Shown here: positions 40,139 to 49,885 of the stretch, one piece after another | Layout of the letters: each line of letters starts with the position of its first letter | Position numbering within the stretch: position 1 is the first letter of the stretch | Source: Azonexus sp. | GTDB lineage: Bacteria > Pseudomonadota > Gammaproteobacteria > Burkholderiales > Rhodocyclaceae | Direction of reading: 5' to 3' | Assembly: GCA_017983615.1 (NCBI GenBank) | Contig: JAGOBB010000006.1 | Location: 87,165-151,164, forward strand | Length of the DNA: 64,000 nt | Program-made: the position numbers and the translations under genes | Notes under the pieces: model-generated | The model's input: the letters and a program-made list of their open reading frames with translations, nothing else | Database searches by the model: none | What the model was told of the DNA's origin: nothing

Positions 40139-41557
40139 ATGAAACGCCTGGTCGCACTCATTTCCCTTTGGCTGCTGTGTTCGCTGTCGTTTGCGCAGTC
40201 GCGCGGACTGCCCGATTTTTCCGAGTTGGCAGAAAAGCAGGGGCCAGCAGTCGTCAATATCAGTACGACGCAGGTCGTCCGCGGGCAGGCACAGATGATG
40301 CCGTTCCCGCTTGACGAAAGCGATCCCGCCTTCGAGTATTTCAAGCGTTTTATCCCCCGTTCTCCGGGCGGGGCAATTCCGCGCGACTTCGAGAACAAAT
40401 CGCTGGGTTCCGGTTTTATCATCAGTGCGGATGGCTACATCCTAACCAATGCCCACGTCGTCGATGGTGCTGACGAAGTGACGGTGCGCCTGACTGACAA
40501 GCGTGAGTTCAAGGCCAAGACCATTGGTGCCGACAAGCGCACCGACGTTGCGCTGATCAAGATCGAGGCATCCGGACTGCCGACGGTCAAGTTGGGCGAT
40601 CCCGCACAGTTGAAGGTCGGCGAATGGGTGGTTGCGATCGGCTCGCCGTTCGGCTTTGACAATTCGGTGACAGCCGGAATCGTGTCCGCCAAGGGGCGCG
40701 CGTTGCCGCAGGAAAACTATGTTCCCTTCCTGCAGACCGACGTGGCCATCAACCCCGGCAATTCAGGCGGGCCGTTGTTCAACATGCGCGGCGAAGTGGT
40801 CGGCATCAATTCACAGATTTATAGCCGCTCCGGCGGGTACATGGGGGTTTCCTTTGCCATTCCGATCGACGTGGCAATGGACATCCAGAACCAGTTGCGA
40901 GCTTCCGGCAAAGTCAGCCGCGGGCGCCTCGGTGTCGTGATTCAGGAAGTCAGCAAGGAATTGGCTGATTCCCTTGGTCTTGCCAAGCCCATGGGAGCAG
41001 TAGTCAACGCGGTCGAAAAAGGCGGCCCGGCTGACAAGGCGGGATTGGAGCCCGGTGACGTCATCCTGAAGTTCGATGGCAAGACCATTGCTAATTCGGC
41101 CGACCTGCCTCGTCTCGTCGGCATGACCCGACCGGGAAGCCGTTCCGTTGCACAGGTGTGGCGCAAAGGGGTGACACGCGAGATCAGCGTGACTATCGGC
41201 GAGATGCAGGACGACAAGCAGTCCAGCGCCAAACAAACCCGTAGCACAAAGCCGCCCGAGCAGGTCGCAAACCGCCTCGGGCTGGTAGTCAGCGAACTCA
41301 CTGCAGACCAGAAGCGCGAACTGAAGTTGAATTCAGGCCTGCTGATCGAAGATGTCCGCGGCTCGCGTTCGGAGCTTCGTCCCGGCGATATCATCATTGC
41401 GGTAATCAGCAAGGGGGCGACGACCGAGGTCAAAACCGTCGAGCAGTTGAATAAACTGCTGTCTCTGTTCGAAAAAGGCAGCAATATCACTCTGTTGGTT
41501 CGACGCGGAGAAATGCAGACCTTCATCACGATCAAGGGGCTCAATGGCGGGAATTGA
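40139..41557 (+). CDS. mucD: Periplasmic HtrA-type serine protease (MucD/DegP)
   Basis: 472 residues from the ATG at 40139, with GGAGG upstream and a proper signal peptide (LVALISLWLLCSLSFAQS). Triad: His in LTNAHVVDGA, Asp in KRTDVALIKIE, Ser in NPGNSGGPLF. Two PDZ domains follow (about 270-360 and 385-470). It degrades misfolded envelope proteins and, in the rpoE operon context, feeds back on envelope stress. The end overlaps the next gene by 14 bp. Confidence 0.95.
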   Translation: MKRLVALISLWLLCSLSFAQSRGLPDFSELAEKQGPAVVNISTTQVVRGQAQMMPFPLDESDPAFEYFKRFIPRSPGGAIPRDFENKSLGSGFIISADGYILTNAHVVDGADEVTVRLTDKREFKAKTIGADKRTDVALIKIEASGLPTVKLGDPAQLKVGEWVVAIGSPFGFDNSVTAGIVSAKGRALPQENYVPFLQTDVAINPGNSGGPLFNMRGEVVGINSQIYSRSGGYMGVSFAIPIDVAMDIQNQLRASGKVSRGRLGVVIQEVSKELADSLGLAKPMGAVVNAVEKGGPADKAGLEPGDVILKFDGKTIANSADLPRLVGMTRPGSRSVAQVWRKGVTREISVTIGEMQDDKQSSAKQTRSTKPPEQVANRLGLVVSELTADQKRELKLNSGLLIEDVRGSRSELRPGDIIIAVISKGATTEVKTVEQLNKLLSLFEKGSNITLLVRRGEMQTFITIKGLNGGN

Positions 41558-41792
41558 ACTGACGCTGATGAGCCGAGGGTACTGCCATCTCTGTCATGAC
41601 ATGGAAGTAGCACTTGCTCCGCTGGTTTCGGAATTTGGCGCCACCGTAACGGTACTGGACGTCGATGCCGATCCAGATCTCGAGGCCAAATACGACGAAC
41701 TGGTACCGGTCTTGTTGCATGGCGACACAGAGCTTTGCCATTACTTTCTGGACGAAGCCAAAACCCGTGAATATTTGGCCCAAATCCGCTAG
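41544..41792 (+). CDS. Glutaredoxin-like (DUF836) protein
   Basis: 82 residues. Thioredoxin fold start LTLMSRGYCHLCHDM with a CHLC redox motif, then TVLDVDADPDLEAKYDELVPVLL with the cis-proline segment VPVL. Small glutaredoxin-like proteins of this family are common before lepA in betaproteobacteria. The partner is unknown. Confidence 0.88.
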   Translation: MAGIELTLMSRGYCHLCHDMEVALAPLVSEFGATVTVLDVDADPDLEAKYDELVPVLLHGDTELCHYFLDEAKTREYLAQIR

Positions 41793-41815
41793 AATTCAGG
41801 GTCTTCTGAAAAGGG

Positions 41816-41841
41816 AAGGGCGCCAGACAGCGCCCTTTTTT
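41816..41841 (+). terminator. Terminator-like hairpin just before lepA
   Basis: AAGGGCGC, a 6-base loop, GCGCCCTT then a T run, ending 10 bp before the lepA ATG. There is no room for a promoter between them, so it may attenuate lepA transcription. Confidence 0.75.
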
Positions 41842-41851
41842 ACTGGCAGCA

Positions 41852-43642
41852 ATGGATCACATTAGAAATTTCTCCATCATCGCGCACATCGACCACGGCA
41901 AATCGACGCTGGCCGACCGTATCATCCATCTTTGCGGCGGCTTGTCCGATCGCGAAATGGAGGCCCAGGTGCTCGATTCGATGGATATTGAACGCGAACG
42001 CGGCATCACCATCAAGGCACAGACTGCCGCGCTGAACTACAAGGCGCGTGATGGCAAGGTTTACAACCTGAACCTGATCGACACCCCCGGACACGTCGAC
42101 TTCTCCTACGAAGTTTCGCGTTCGCTGTCGGCCTGCGAAGGTGCCTTGCTGGTCGTCGATGCCTCTCAAGGTGTCGAGGCGCAGACGGTGGCCAATTGCT
42201 ACACGGCACTTGATCTCGATGTCGAGGTGGTTCCTGTGTTGAACAAGATCGACCTGCCTTCGGCCGATCCGGAAAACGCTCGCCAGGAAATCGAAGATGT
42301 GATCGGGATCGATGCTTCCGAGGCAGTACTCGCCTCGGCCAAGACCGGCCTCGGCGTAGAGGATATCCTTGAGGCAGTTGTTGCCCGCATTCCTCCACCT
42401 AAGGGTGATCCGGACGCGCCGCTCAAGGCCTTGATCATCGACTCATGGTTCGACAACTACGTCGGCGTCGTCATGCTAGTCCGCGTGGTCGACGGTGTCA
42501 TCAAGCCCAAGGACAAATTGCTGTTCATGGCCACTGGTGCTCAGCAATTGTGCGAGCAGGTTGGCGTCTTCGCTCCGAAATCCGAGTCCCGTGAGACGCT
42601 GCGGGCCGGTGAGGTCGGCTTCGTCATTTCCGGCATCAAGGAACTGAAAGCGGCCAAGGTTGGCGATACCATCACGACGATGGACCGCAAGGCCACCGAG
42701 GCCTTGCCTGGTTTCAAGGAAATCAAGCCGCAGGTATTTGCCGGTTTGTACCCTGTGGAGTCCAACCAGTACGATTCACTGCGCGAATCGCTGGAAAAGC
42801 TCAAACTCAATGATGCATCGCTGCAATACGAACCCGAAGTATCGCAGGCCCTGGGTTTTGGCTTCCGTTGCGGATTCCTGGGTCTGCTACATATGGAGAT
42901 CGTCCAGGAACGACTGGAGCGAGAATTCGATCAGGATCTGATTACGACCGCACCGACGGTGGTTTACCAGGTCGTCATGCGCGATGGTTCGATTGTTGAG
43001 GTCGAAAATCCGGCCAAACTACCGGATGTCACCAAGACTGAAGAGGTACGCGAACCGATAATCACGGCGACCATCTTTGTGCCGCAGGACTATCTGGGCA
43101 ACGTCATCACGTTGTGCAACCAGAAGCGCGGCAATCAGGTCGACATGCATTACCACGGTCGCCAGGTAAAGCTGGTTTACGAAATGCCGATGGCCGAAGT
43201 GGTCATGGATTTCTTCGACAAGCTGAAGTCCTGCTCCAAGGGTTACGCCTCGCTCGACTATGACTTCAAGGAATATCGCGCTGCCGATGTCGTCAAACTA
43301 GACATCCTGATCAATAGCGAGAAGGTCGATGCCCTGTCGTTGATCGTACACCGCGCCAACGCTCAATATCGCGGCCGCGAACTGGCCTCCAAGATGCGGG
43401 AACTGATTCCGCGCCAGATGTACGACGTGGCAATCCAGGCGGCCATCGGCTCGCACATCATCTCGCGTGAGAACGTGAAGGCGATGCGTAAGGACGTATT
43501 GGCCAAATGCTACGGTGGCGACATCTCACGCAAGAAAAAGCTGCTGGAAAAGCAGAAGGCCGGCAAGAAGCGCATGAAGCAGGTCGGCAGCGTCGAAATT
43601 CCGCAGGAAGCCTTCCTGGCCGTACTGCGCGTCGATAACTGA
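41852..43642 (+). CDS. lepA: Elongation factor 4 (LepA)
   Basis: 596 residues. G1 [10 protein letters not shown]3 DTPGHVDF, G4 NKID. The EF-G-like domains lack domain IV and carry the LepA-specific C-terminal domain ending [11 protein letters not shown]. The conserved [18 protein letters not shown] is present. It is a ribosome-binding GTPase. It pairs with lepB, as in E. coli. No clear Shine-Dalgarno sequence precedes the ATG, and the hairpin at 41816-41841 is adjacent. Confidence 0.97.
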   Translation: MDHIRNFSIIAHIDHGKSTLADRIIHLCGGLSDREMEAQVLDSMDIERERGITIKAQTAALNYKARDGKVYNLNLIDTPGHVDFSYEVSRSLSACEGALLVVDASQGVEAQTVANCYTALDLDVEVVPVLNKIDLPSADPENARQEIEDVIGIDASEAVLASAKTGLGVEDILEAVVARIPPPKGDPDAPLKALIIDSWFDNYVGVVMLVRVVDGVIKPKDKLLFMATGAQQLCEQVGVFAPKSESRETLRAGEVGFVISGIKELKAAKVGDTITTMDRKATEALPGFKEIKPQVFAGLYPVESNQYDSLRESLEKLKLNDASLQYEPEVSQALGFGFRCGFLGLLHMEIVQERLEREFDQDLITTAPTVVYQVVMRDGSIVEVENPAKLPDVTKTEEVREPIITATIFVPQDYLGNVITLCNQKRGNQVDMHYHGRQVKLVYEMPMAEVVMDFFDKLKSCSKGYASLDYDFKEYRAADVVKLDILINSEKVDALSLIVHRANAQYRGRELASKMRELIPRQMYDVAIQAAIGSHIISRENVKAMRKDVLAKCYGGDISRKKKLLEKQKAGKKRMKQVGSVEIPQEAFLAVLRVDN

Positions 43643-43650
43643 GAATAGCG

Positions 43651-44439
43651 ATGAACTTTGCCCTGATCCTTTTTGTACTAATGGTTCTTACCGGCGCGCT
43701 GTATGCGGTGGACGTGTTGAAGTTCAGGAAATTGCGCGCCAGGGATGCCAAGGAACCGCTCTGGGTGGAGTGGGGCGCCAGTTTTTTTCCGGTCATCCTG
43801 ATTGTTTTCGTCTTGCGCTCTTTCTTGTTCGAACCCTTCAAGATTCCATCCGGGTCAATGATTCCGACGCTGCTGGTTGGCGATTTTATTCTCGTCAACA
43901 AATTTACGTATGGCATCCGTCTGCCGGTGATCAACAAGAAGGTGATCGATCTGAATTCTCCGCAGCGCGGCGATGTCATGGTGTTTCGTTACCCGGAAGA
44001 TCCTTCGCTCGATTACATCAAGCGCGTGGTGGGACTGCCTGGCGATACCGTGGCCTACCAGAATAAGCGACTGACGATCAACGGCAAGGCCGTGACTACC
44101 CAGAAAATTGGCGATTATCTGCACCCGGAACGTCTGTACTACTCCGAGCAGTTTCTCGAAAAACTGGGCGAAGTCGAACATCGCGCCCTGAATGACGCCG
44201 ATGCGCCGGCATTCATTCCCGATGCAGCTCGCTTCCCGTACCGCGAAAATTGCACTTACAATGCGGCAGGTGTGATTTGCAAGGTGCCACCCGGACACTA
44301 TTTCATGATGGGTGACAACCGCGACAACAGCCGCGATAGCCGCGCCTGGGGATTCGTCCCCGAGGAAAATATCGTCGGCAAGGCGTTCTTTGTCTGGCTC
44401 AACTTCAGCGATTTCAGCCGGATTGGTTCGTTCCGGTAA
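43651..44439 (+). CDS. lepB: Signal peptidase I
   Basis: 262 residues. Two N-terminal membrane spans (about 3-20 and 45-62). The catalytic Ser is in IPSGSMIPTLLVGD and the Lys in YIKRVVGLPGD; MGDNRDNSRDSR is box E. It cleaves signal peptides of exported proteins. It follows lepA by 8 bp. Confidence 0.96.
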   Translation: MNFALILFVLMVLTGALYAVDVLKFRKLRARDAKEPLWVEWGASFFPVILIVFVLRSFLFEPFKIPSGSMIPTLLVGDFILVNKFTYGIRLPVINKKVIDLNSPQRGDVMVFRYPEDPSLDYIKRVVGLPGDTVAYQNKRLTINGKAVTTQKIGDYLHPERLYYSEQFLEKLGEVEHRALNDADAPAFIPDAARFPYRENCTYNAAGVICKVPPGHYFMMGDNRDNSRDSRAWGFVPEENIVGKAFFVWLNFSDFSRIGSFR

Positions 44440-44450
44440 GGGGAAAACAG

Positions 44451-44801
44451 ATGAATAAACAGCGTGGCGTTGCCCTGTCTGGGCTCCTGTTCTGGGGTAT
44501 CGTTCTTGTTCTGGTTTCTGTGCTGGGCATGAAGGTCACACCGACGTACATTGAGTATTACAAGATTCTGAAGGATGCCAAAGCGACTGTTGAAAAGGCC
44601 GGCCCGGATTCAACCGTATCGGATGTTCGAAAGTCATTCGACAAGTTTGCCGAAGTTGACCATCTCGATTTCAAATCAAGCCAGCTCGACATTTCCAAGG
44701 ATGGCGGAAGAATCGTTATCGAATTCGCCTACGAAAAGCGTATTCACCTGTTCTGGAATGTCTCGCTGATCATTGATTACCAAGGATCGACCGCTGGTTA
44801 A
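44451..44801 (+). CDS. DUF4845 membrane protein
   Basis: 116 residues. One N-terminal span (LSGLLFWGIVLVLVSVLGMKV) followed by a small soluble domain with VTPTYIEYYKILKDA and IEFAYEKRIHLFWNVSLIIDY. The fixed position between lepB and rnc is typical of betaproteobacteria. Function unknown. Confidence 0.85.
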   Translation: MNKQRGVALSGLLFWGIVLVLVSVLGMKVTPTYIEYYKILKDAKATVEKAGPDSTVSDVRKSFDKFAEVDHLDFKSSQLDISKDGGRIVIEFAYEKRIHLFWNVSLIIDYQGSTAG

Positions 44802-44807
44802 CAAGTC

Positions 44808-45476
44808 ATGACCTTGGAATACGTCGCCAGGAAACTGGGGCATTCCTTTGCCGATCAATCTCTGTTCCGCACTGCGCTGACCCATCGCAGCTTCGGCGTA
44901 CCGAACAACGAGCGCCTTGAATTTCTGGGCGATGGCATTCTGGACTTCGTTATCGCAGACGCCTTGTACCGTCGTTTCCCGGACTTACCAGAGGGTGATC
45001 TGTCACGCTTGCGGGCGAATCTCGTTCGTCAGGAAACGCTTCACCAGATCGCGCTGACGCTCGGCGTCGGCAAATTCCTCCGGCTAGGTGAAGGCGAATT
45101 GAAGAGTGGTGGTGCGCAGCGCCCATCGATCCTGGCCGATGCCCTGGAAGCCATGTTCGGTGCCGTATATCTCGATGCCGGCTTTCAGGCGGCCCAAGCG
45201 GTCATCGAAAGACTTTATGCGCCTTTGATGAATGAATTGAAACCTGGGCAATTCCAGAAGGACGCAAAGACGCGTCTTCAGGAATGGCTTCAAGGGCGAA
45301 AAAAGGCCTTGCCGCGTTATCAGGTGATCGAGGCAACCGGTGCCGCGCATGAACAGCGTTTCGAAGTGGCCTGCGAAATCGACAATCCCCCTGTGAGCAC
45401 CGTTGGCCATGGCTCAAGCCGGCGTATTGCCGAACAGGTTGCGGCCGAGAAGGCCTTGAAAGAACTCAACGCATGA
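44808..45476 (+). CDS. rnc: Ribonuclease III
   Basis: 222 residues. The signature [18 protein letters not shown] carries catalytic Glu and Asp; the serine usually following GD is Gly here. The second acidic site is [19 protein letters not shown]-terminal double-stranded RNA-binding domain starts at KTRLQEWLQ. It processes rRNA precursors. Coupled to era by a 4-bp overlap. Confidence 0.96.
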   Translation: MTLEYVARKLGHSFADQSLFRTALTHRSFGVPNNERLEFLGDGILDFVIADALYRRFPDLPEGDLSRLRANLVRQETLHQIALTLGVGKFLRLGEGELKSGGAQRPSILADALEAMFGAVYLDAGFQAAQAVIERLYAPLMNELKPGQFQKDAKTRLQEWLQGRKKALPRYQVIEATGAAHEQRFEVACEIDNPPVSTVGHGSSRRIAEQVAAEKALKELNA

Positions 45477-46357
45477 AAAAGCTCCGCTCCGGCTATATCG
45501 CCATCGTCGGCCGCCCCAATGTCGGCAAATCGACGCTGCTCAACCGGCTGGTTGGCGAAAAGATCAGTATCGTCTCGCGCAAGGCACAGACAACTCGGCA
45601 CCGGATCACCGGCATTCTGACCAACGACGATGCCCAGTTCGTTTTCGTCGATACGCCGGGCTTCCAGACCAAGTTCTCGAATGCTCTGAACCGGGCGATG
45701 AACCGCGGTGTGACGCAGACGCTGAACGACGTCGATGTCGTACTGTTTCTGGTCGAGGCGGGGCGTTACGACGCCAAGGACAAGGCAGTCGTTCGCCTGC
45801 TGCCGAAAGACCGGCCGGTCATCCTAGTCGTCAACAAGACCGACCAGATCAAGGATCGCGCCTCGCTGTTCCCATTTTTGGCCGAGGTCGCCGCCGATCA
45901 CGACTATGCCGCCGTGGTGCCGATCAGCGCGGCCAAGGGCAAGCAGACCGACGAATTGCTGGCCGAAGCCCGGAAGCATCTGCCGAATGAAGGCCTGATG
46001 TTCCCGGAAGACGACCTGACCGACAAGAGCGAACGTTTTCTGGCTTCCGAGTACATCCGCGAAAAGGTCTTTCGTCTGCTCGGCGACGAATTACCTTACG
46101 CGACGGCCGTCGAGATCGAAAAGTTCGAGGTCGAGGGCAACCTGCGCCGGATTTTCGCCGCCATCGTCGTCGACCGTGAGGGACACAAGGCCATCGTCAT
46201 CGGCAAGGGAGGTGAATCGCTGAAGCGTATCGCCAGCGAGGCGCGTCAGGACATGGAGCGCCTCTTCGACGGCAAGGTTTATCTGGAAATCTGGGTCAAG
46301 GTGAAGTCTGGCTGGAACGACGACGAGCGCCTGCTGAAAAGCCTCGGCTACGAATGA
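45473..46357 (+). CDS. era: GTPase Era
   Basis: 294 residues. G1 [10 protein letters not shown]3 DTPGF, G4 NKTD; C-terminal KH domain with [18 protein letters not shown]. It binds the 16S rRNA 3' end in 30S maturation. It overlaps rnc and recO by 4 bp each. Confidence 0.97.
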   Translation: MKKLRSGYIAIVGRPNVGKSTLLNRLVGEKISIVSRKAQTTRHRITGILTNDDAQFVFVDTPGFQTKFSNALNRAMNRGVTQTLNDVDVVLFLVEAGRYDAKDKAVVRLLPKDRPVILVVNKTDQIKDRASLFPFLAEVAADHDYAAVVPISAAKGKQTDELLAEARKHLPNEGLMFPEDDLTDKSERFLASEYIREKVFRLLGDELPYATAVEIEKFEVEGNLRRIFAAIVVDREGHKAIVIGKGGESLKRIASEARQDMERLFDGKVYLEIWVKVKSGWNDDERLLKSLGYE

Positions 46358-47082
46358 ACCTGCGCAGCAAAGTCGACGGCCAGCCGGCTTACGTTCTGCA
46401 CACCTATCCCTTTCGGGAAACCAGCCTCATTGTCGAAGTCTTTTCCCGCGATTTCGGGCGGATGGCCCTGCTGGCCCGCGGTGCCCGCCGGCCCCGGGCA
46501 GCGATTCGCGGCCTGCTGATGGCATTTCAGCCGCTGGAAATCGGCTGGGCCGGCAAGGGCGAGGTGCTGACTCTGATGAAGGCCGAATGGCAGGGCGGCC
46601 AGCCCTTGCTGGCCGGCGAAGCCTTGTTCTGCGGCTACTACCTCAACGAATTGCTGATGCACTTACTGCCGCGCGAAGACGCGCATGAGCGCCTGTTTGC
46701 CCGTTACACCGAAATGCTGGCGCGGTTGGCCGCCGACCCTTCTGGCAAGGTCCGCGAAGCCGACCTGCGAAGCTTCGAGAAGGCCTTGTTGCAGGAACTG
46801 GGTTACGGCCTGACCTTGAACCACGACAGCGATGCCCGCGCCATCGATACGGAAGCGTTTTACACTTACCGCATGGAGCAGGGGCCGGTTCGGCTGGAGC
46901 ACGACGAGGGCGCAGCGCAAGTGGTGAGCGGGAAGACGCTGCTCGATCTCGAAGCCGAAGATTTTTCCGATCCGCGTTCCCGCCATGAGGCCAAGGCGCT
47001 GATGCGTACGCTGATGGCTTATTATCTCGCCGGCAAGGAACTGGAAACCCGCAAGATATTCAAGGAGTTGCAAGAGCTATGA
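46354..47082 (+). CDS. recO: DNA repair protein RecO
   Basis: 242 residues. N-terminal OB-fold ([21 protein letters not shown]), then a helical domain with [19 protein letters not shown]. The zinc-finger cysteines of some RecO are absent. It helps RecR load RecA. Order rnc-era-recO-pdxJ-acpS is classical. Confidence 0.95.
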   Translation: MNLRSKVDGQPAYVLHTYPFRETSLIVEVFSRDFGRMALLARGARRPRAAIRGLLMAFQPLEIGWAGKGEVLTLMKAEWQGGQPLLAGEALFCGYYLNELLMHLLPREDAHERLFARYTEMLARLAADPSGKVREADLRSFEKALLQELGYGLTLNHDSDARAIDTEAFYTYRMEQGPVRLEHDEGAAQVVSGKTLLDLEAEDFSDPRSRHEAKALMRTLMAYYLAGKELETRKIFKELQEL

Positions 47083-47846
47083 TCGAACTTGGCGTCAACA
47101 TCGACCACGTGGCGACTATCCGCCAGGCCCGCCGCACCTACGAACCCGATCCCGTCTGGGCAGGCGTCGAGGCCCATCTCGGTGGCGCCGACGGGATCAC
47201 CGTCCATTTGCGCGAAGACCGTCGCCATATCCAGGACGCCGATGTCCGACGCCTGCGCGAGACCACGCAGATCAAGCTCAATCTCGAAATGGCGGCGACC
47301 GACGAAATGGTCGGCATCGCCTGTGGCCTGAAGCCGGAAATGGCCATGCTGGTACCCGAGGGGCGCCACGAAGTGACGACCGAAGGCGGCCTCGACATCC
47401 TGGCCCAGGAAGCACAACTGAAGCAGGTCATTTCCCGTCTGGCCGACGCCGGCATCGTTACCAGCGTCTTCATCGACGCCGAACTGGGGCAGATCGAGGC
47501 GGCTGCGCGGATCGGCGCCCGCGTCTGCGAGATCCACACTGGCCCCTACGCCCACGCCTTCTACGAAAAGGGCCGGGATGCCGAAGCACCGGCGGTGCTC
47601 GCTGAACTCGCCAAGATTCGTCAGGCCGGGCTGGCTGTTCGCCAGCTCGGCATGCGTTTTAACGCCGGTCATGCGCTGAATTATTACAATGTCCAGCCGG
47701 TTGCCCGGCTGGAAGGCATCCGCGAGCTGCACATCGGGCATGCCATCATCAGTCGGGCCATTTTCGTTGGCCTGCGCGAAGCCGTGCGCGAAATGAAGGC
47801 GCTGATGCGCGAAGCGGCGAATTTGCCACCGGTGAGCGGCGAATGA
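47079..47846 (+). CDS. pdxJ: Pyridoxine 5'-phosphate synthase
   Basis: 255 residues. Starts [19 protein letters not shown], with [22 protein letters not shown] and [12 protein letters not shown]. It condenses aminoacetone phosphate and deoxyxylulose phosphate to form vitamin B6. It overlaps recO and acpS by 4 bp. Confidence 0.97.
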   Translation: MIELGVNIDHVATIRQARRTYEPDPVWAGVEAHLGGADGITVHLREDRRHIQDADVRRLRETTQIKLNLEMAATDEMVGIACGLKPEMAMLVPEGRHEVTTEGGLDILAQEAQLKQVISRLADAGIVTSVFIDAELGQIEAAARIGARVCEIHTGPYAHAFYEKGRDAEAPAVLAELAKIRQAGLAVRQLGMRFNAGHALNYYNVQPVARLEGIRELHIGHAIISRAIFVGLREAVREMKALMREAANLPPVSGE

Positions 47847-48220
47847 TCTACGGTATCGGCACCGATATCGTTGCCGTTGCCCGCCTGCGCGGCATGTGGG
47901 AAAGGCACGGCGAACGGGTGCTGGACAAACTGCTGGCTGCGTCCGAGCAGGCCGATTTTGCCAAGGCACCTGACAAGGGCCGTTTTCTTGCCAAGCGTTT
48001 TGCTGCCAAGGAAGCCTTCGCCAAGGCCCTGGGCACCGGCATTCGTCCGCCGGCGACACTGACGGCCATCGGCGTCGGCCACGACGATCTGGGCAAGCCG
48101 GTCATTGAATGCTACGGTCAGCTCGAAAAAATGGTCAAAATCAAAAACCTGAAAACTCACCTTTCGATCAGCGACGAAGCCGACTACGCCGTCGCCTACG
48201 TGATTCTGGAGCAAGCATGA
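47843..48220 (+). CDS. acpS: Holo-ACP synthase
   Basis: 125 residues. Motifs [12 protein letters not shown] and [19 protein letters not shown] hold the magnesium-binding Asp and Glu. It attaches phosphopantetheine to AcpP. Residues [13 protein letters not shown] are encoded by copy 9 of the dispersed motif. The stop overlaps nagZ (ATGA). Confidence 0.96.
   Translation: MIYGIGTDIVAVARLRGMWERHGERVLDKLLAASEQADFAKAPDKGRFLAKRFAAKEAFAKALGTGIRPPATLTAIGVGHDDLGKPVIECYGQLEKMVKIKNLKTHLSISDEADYAVAYVILEQA
48108..48145 (+). repeat. Dispersed uptake-signal-like motif, copy 9
   Basis: Exact core at 48108-48119. Tract 1 is AAAAAAT at +19 to +25; tract 2 is AAAAT at +30 to +34. Sense with acpS, in a reading frame different from the other sense copies (ECYGQ). 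Confidence 0.8.
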
Positions 48221-49236
48221 CGCACCTGCCGCTCGGCCCGCTGATGATCGACATCGCCGGCACCGAACTGACCGATCTTGACCGTCAGCGCCTCTGCCAT
48301 CCGCTGGTCGGCGGCATCATCCTGTTTTCGCGCAACTACGCCGATCCAACGCAATTGTCGGCCCTGAGCGCCGCCATCCATGCCCTTCGCTCGCCGGCGC
48401 TGCTGATTGCCGTCGATCATGAAGGGGGCAGGGTGCAGCGCTTCCGCGACGGTTTCACCCGCCTGCCACCAATGGCTGCACTGGGTAAGCGCTGGGATGA
48501 TGATCCGCAATCGGCACTGGCCGCCGCCCGTCAGGTCGGCTATGTGCTGGCCGCCGAATTGCGCGCCCGCGGCGTCGATTACTCCTTCACTCCAGTCCTC
48601 GACCTTGATTATGGCCCGTCGCGCGTCATTGGCGACCGCGCCTTCCACCGTCAGCCGGTCGCCGTCATCGCTCTGGCCGCTGCGCTGGGCGAGGGTTTGC
48701 GCCAAGCCGGAATGGGTAGTTGCGGCAAGCACTATCCGGGGCACGGCTACGTCATTCCGGATTCGCACGTCGAGTTGCCGGTCGATGATCGCGCCTTCGA
48801 AGCAATGCAGGAAGACATCCGCCCCTACCGCGAACTACCGCTCGACGGCATCATGGCCGCCCACGTCATCTACAACTGCATGGACTGCAATACTGCTGTA
48901 TTTTCAAATAAATGGATAAGTTATTTGAGAAACGACATTAAATTTAATGGGGTGGTTTTTACCGACGATTTGTCGATGGCCGGCGCCGGCGTGGTCGGCG
49001 GCATGCTCAATCGTGTCGAGACCGCCTACGCCGCCGGCTGCGACATGCTGCTCGTTTGCAATGCGCCGGACGTGGTCGGCGAGGTGCTGGATAACTGGCA
49101 CCCGGAAGTCGACCCGCAACGCGGCAAACGAGTCGAGGCGCTGATTCCCAAACGGCCCGCTCTGTCCTGGGATGCACTTCAGGAGGACGCTACATACCAA
49201 GCCGCGCAATTGACCATCGCCGAATTGATGGCCTGA
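48217..49236 (+). CDS. nagZ: Beta-N-acetylhexosaminidase
   Basis: 339 residues from the ATG at 48217. GH3 family: LIAVDHEGGRVQRFRDGF, GKHYPGHGYVIPDSH (His of the catalytic dyad) and the nucleophile Asp in VVFTDDLSMAGA. It releases GlcNAc from anhydromuropeptides in peptidoglycan recycling. Around 48890-48960 the DNA is suddenly AT-rich although the protein stays conserved. Confidence 0.95.
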   Translation: MTHLPLGPLMIDIAGTELTDLDRQRLCHPLVGGIILFSRNYADPTQLSALSAAIHALRSPALLIAVDHEGGRVQRFRDGFTRLPPMAALGKRWDDDPQSALAAARQVGYVLAAELRARGVDYSFTPVLDLDYGPSRVIGDRAFHRQPVAVIALAAALGEGLRQAGMGSCGKHYPGHGYVIPDSHVELPVDDRAFEAMQEDIRPYRELPLDGIMAAHVIYNCMDCNTAVFSNKWISYLRNDIKFNGVVFTDDLSMAGAGVVGGMLNRVETAYAAGCDMLLVCNAPDVVGEVLDNWHPEVDPQRGKRVEALIPKRPALSWDALQEDATYQAAQLTIAELMA

Positions 49237-49241
49237 AATGC

Positions 49242-49267
49242 ATTCGGGCAGCCGAAGCTGCCCGAAT
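49242..49267. terminator. Hairpin between nagZ and efp
   Basis: ATTCGGGCAGC, CGAA loop, GCTGCCCGAAT. A stable stem between convergent genes, without a long T run. Confidence 0.7.
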
Positions 49268-49289
49268 CAAACACTGAAGAATCCGCGGA

Positions 49290-49847
49290 TTACTTGACGC
49301 GGTTCTTGTATTCGTCGGTGCGGGTGTCGATTTCGATCTTGTCGCCGATGCTGACGAAGGCCGGAACCGGCAGTTCGAAACCAGTGGCCAGCTTGGCCGG
49401 CTTCATGACCTTGCCGGAAGTGTCGCCCTTGACGGCGGGCTCGGTGTAAACCACTTCGCGCACGACGCTGTTCGGCAGTTCGACCGAAATCGCCTTGCCG
49501 TTGTAGAAAACGACTTCACAGGCCAGACCGTCTTCCAGATACTTCAGCGCGTCGGTCATGTTTTCGGCTTCGACTTCGTACTGGTTGTAGTCGGCGTCCA
49601 TGAAGACGTACATCGGATCGGCGAAGTAGGAGTAGGTCACTTCCTTCTTGTCGAGGACGACCACTTCGAACTTGTCGTCGGCCTTGTAAACCGCTTCGGA
49701 AGCGGCGCCGGTCAACAGGTTCTTGAGCTTCATTTTGACCACGGCAGCATTGCGACCGGACTTGTTGTACTCGCTCTTCTGAACGACGAGCGGGTCGGCA
49801 CCGACCATGATGACGTTGCCGGAGCGGAGTTCCATTGCGGTTTTCAT
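49290..49847 (-). CDS. efp: Elongation factor P
   Basis: 185 residues. Domain I loop [15 protein letters not shown] places Arg at position 32, the residue rhamnosylated by EarP, where E. coli has a lysine. Domains II-III follow ([20 protein letters not shown]). It relieves ribosome stalling at polyproline. earP lies just upstream on the same strand. Confidence 0.97.
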   Translation of the reverse strand: MKTAMELRSGNVIMVGADPLVVQKSEYNKSGRNAAVVKMKLKNLLTGAASEAVYKADDKFEVVVLDKKEVTYSYFADPMYVFMDADYNQYEVEAENMTDALKYLEDGLACEVVFYNGKAISVELPNSVVREVVYTEPAVKGDTSGKVMKPAKLATGFELPVPAFVSIGDKIEIDTRTDEYKNRVK

Positions 49848-49885
49848 ACGGGATTCTCTAAGATCGGAAAAAGATAAACGTTAAA

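Noticed and set aside
43507-43520. ATGCTACGG match inside lepA
   Set aside because: It encodes the near-invariant KCYGGD of LepA, lacks the end of the core and has no downstream A/T tracts, so it is not counted as a copy of the dispersed motif.
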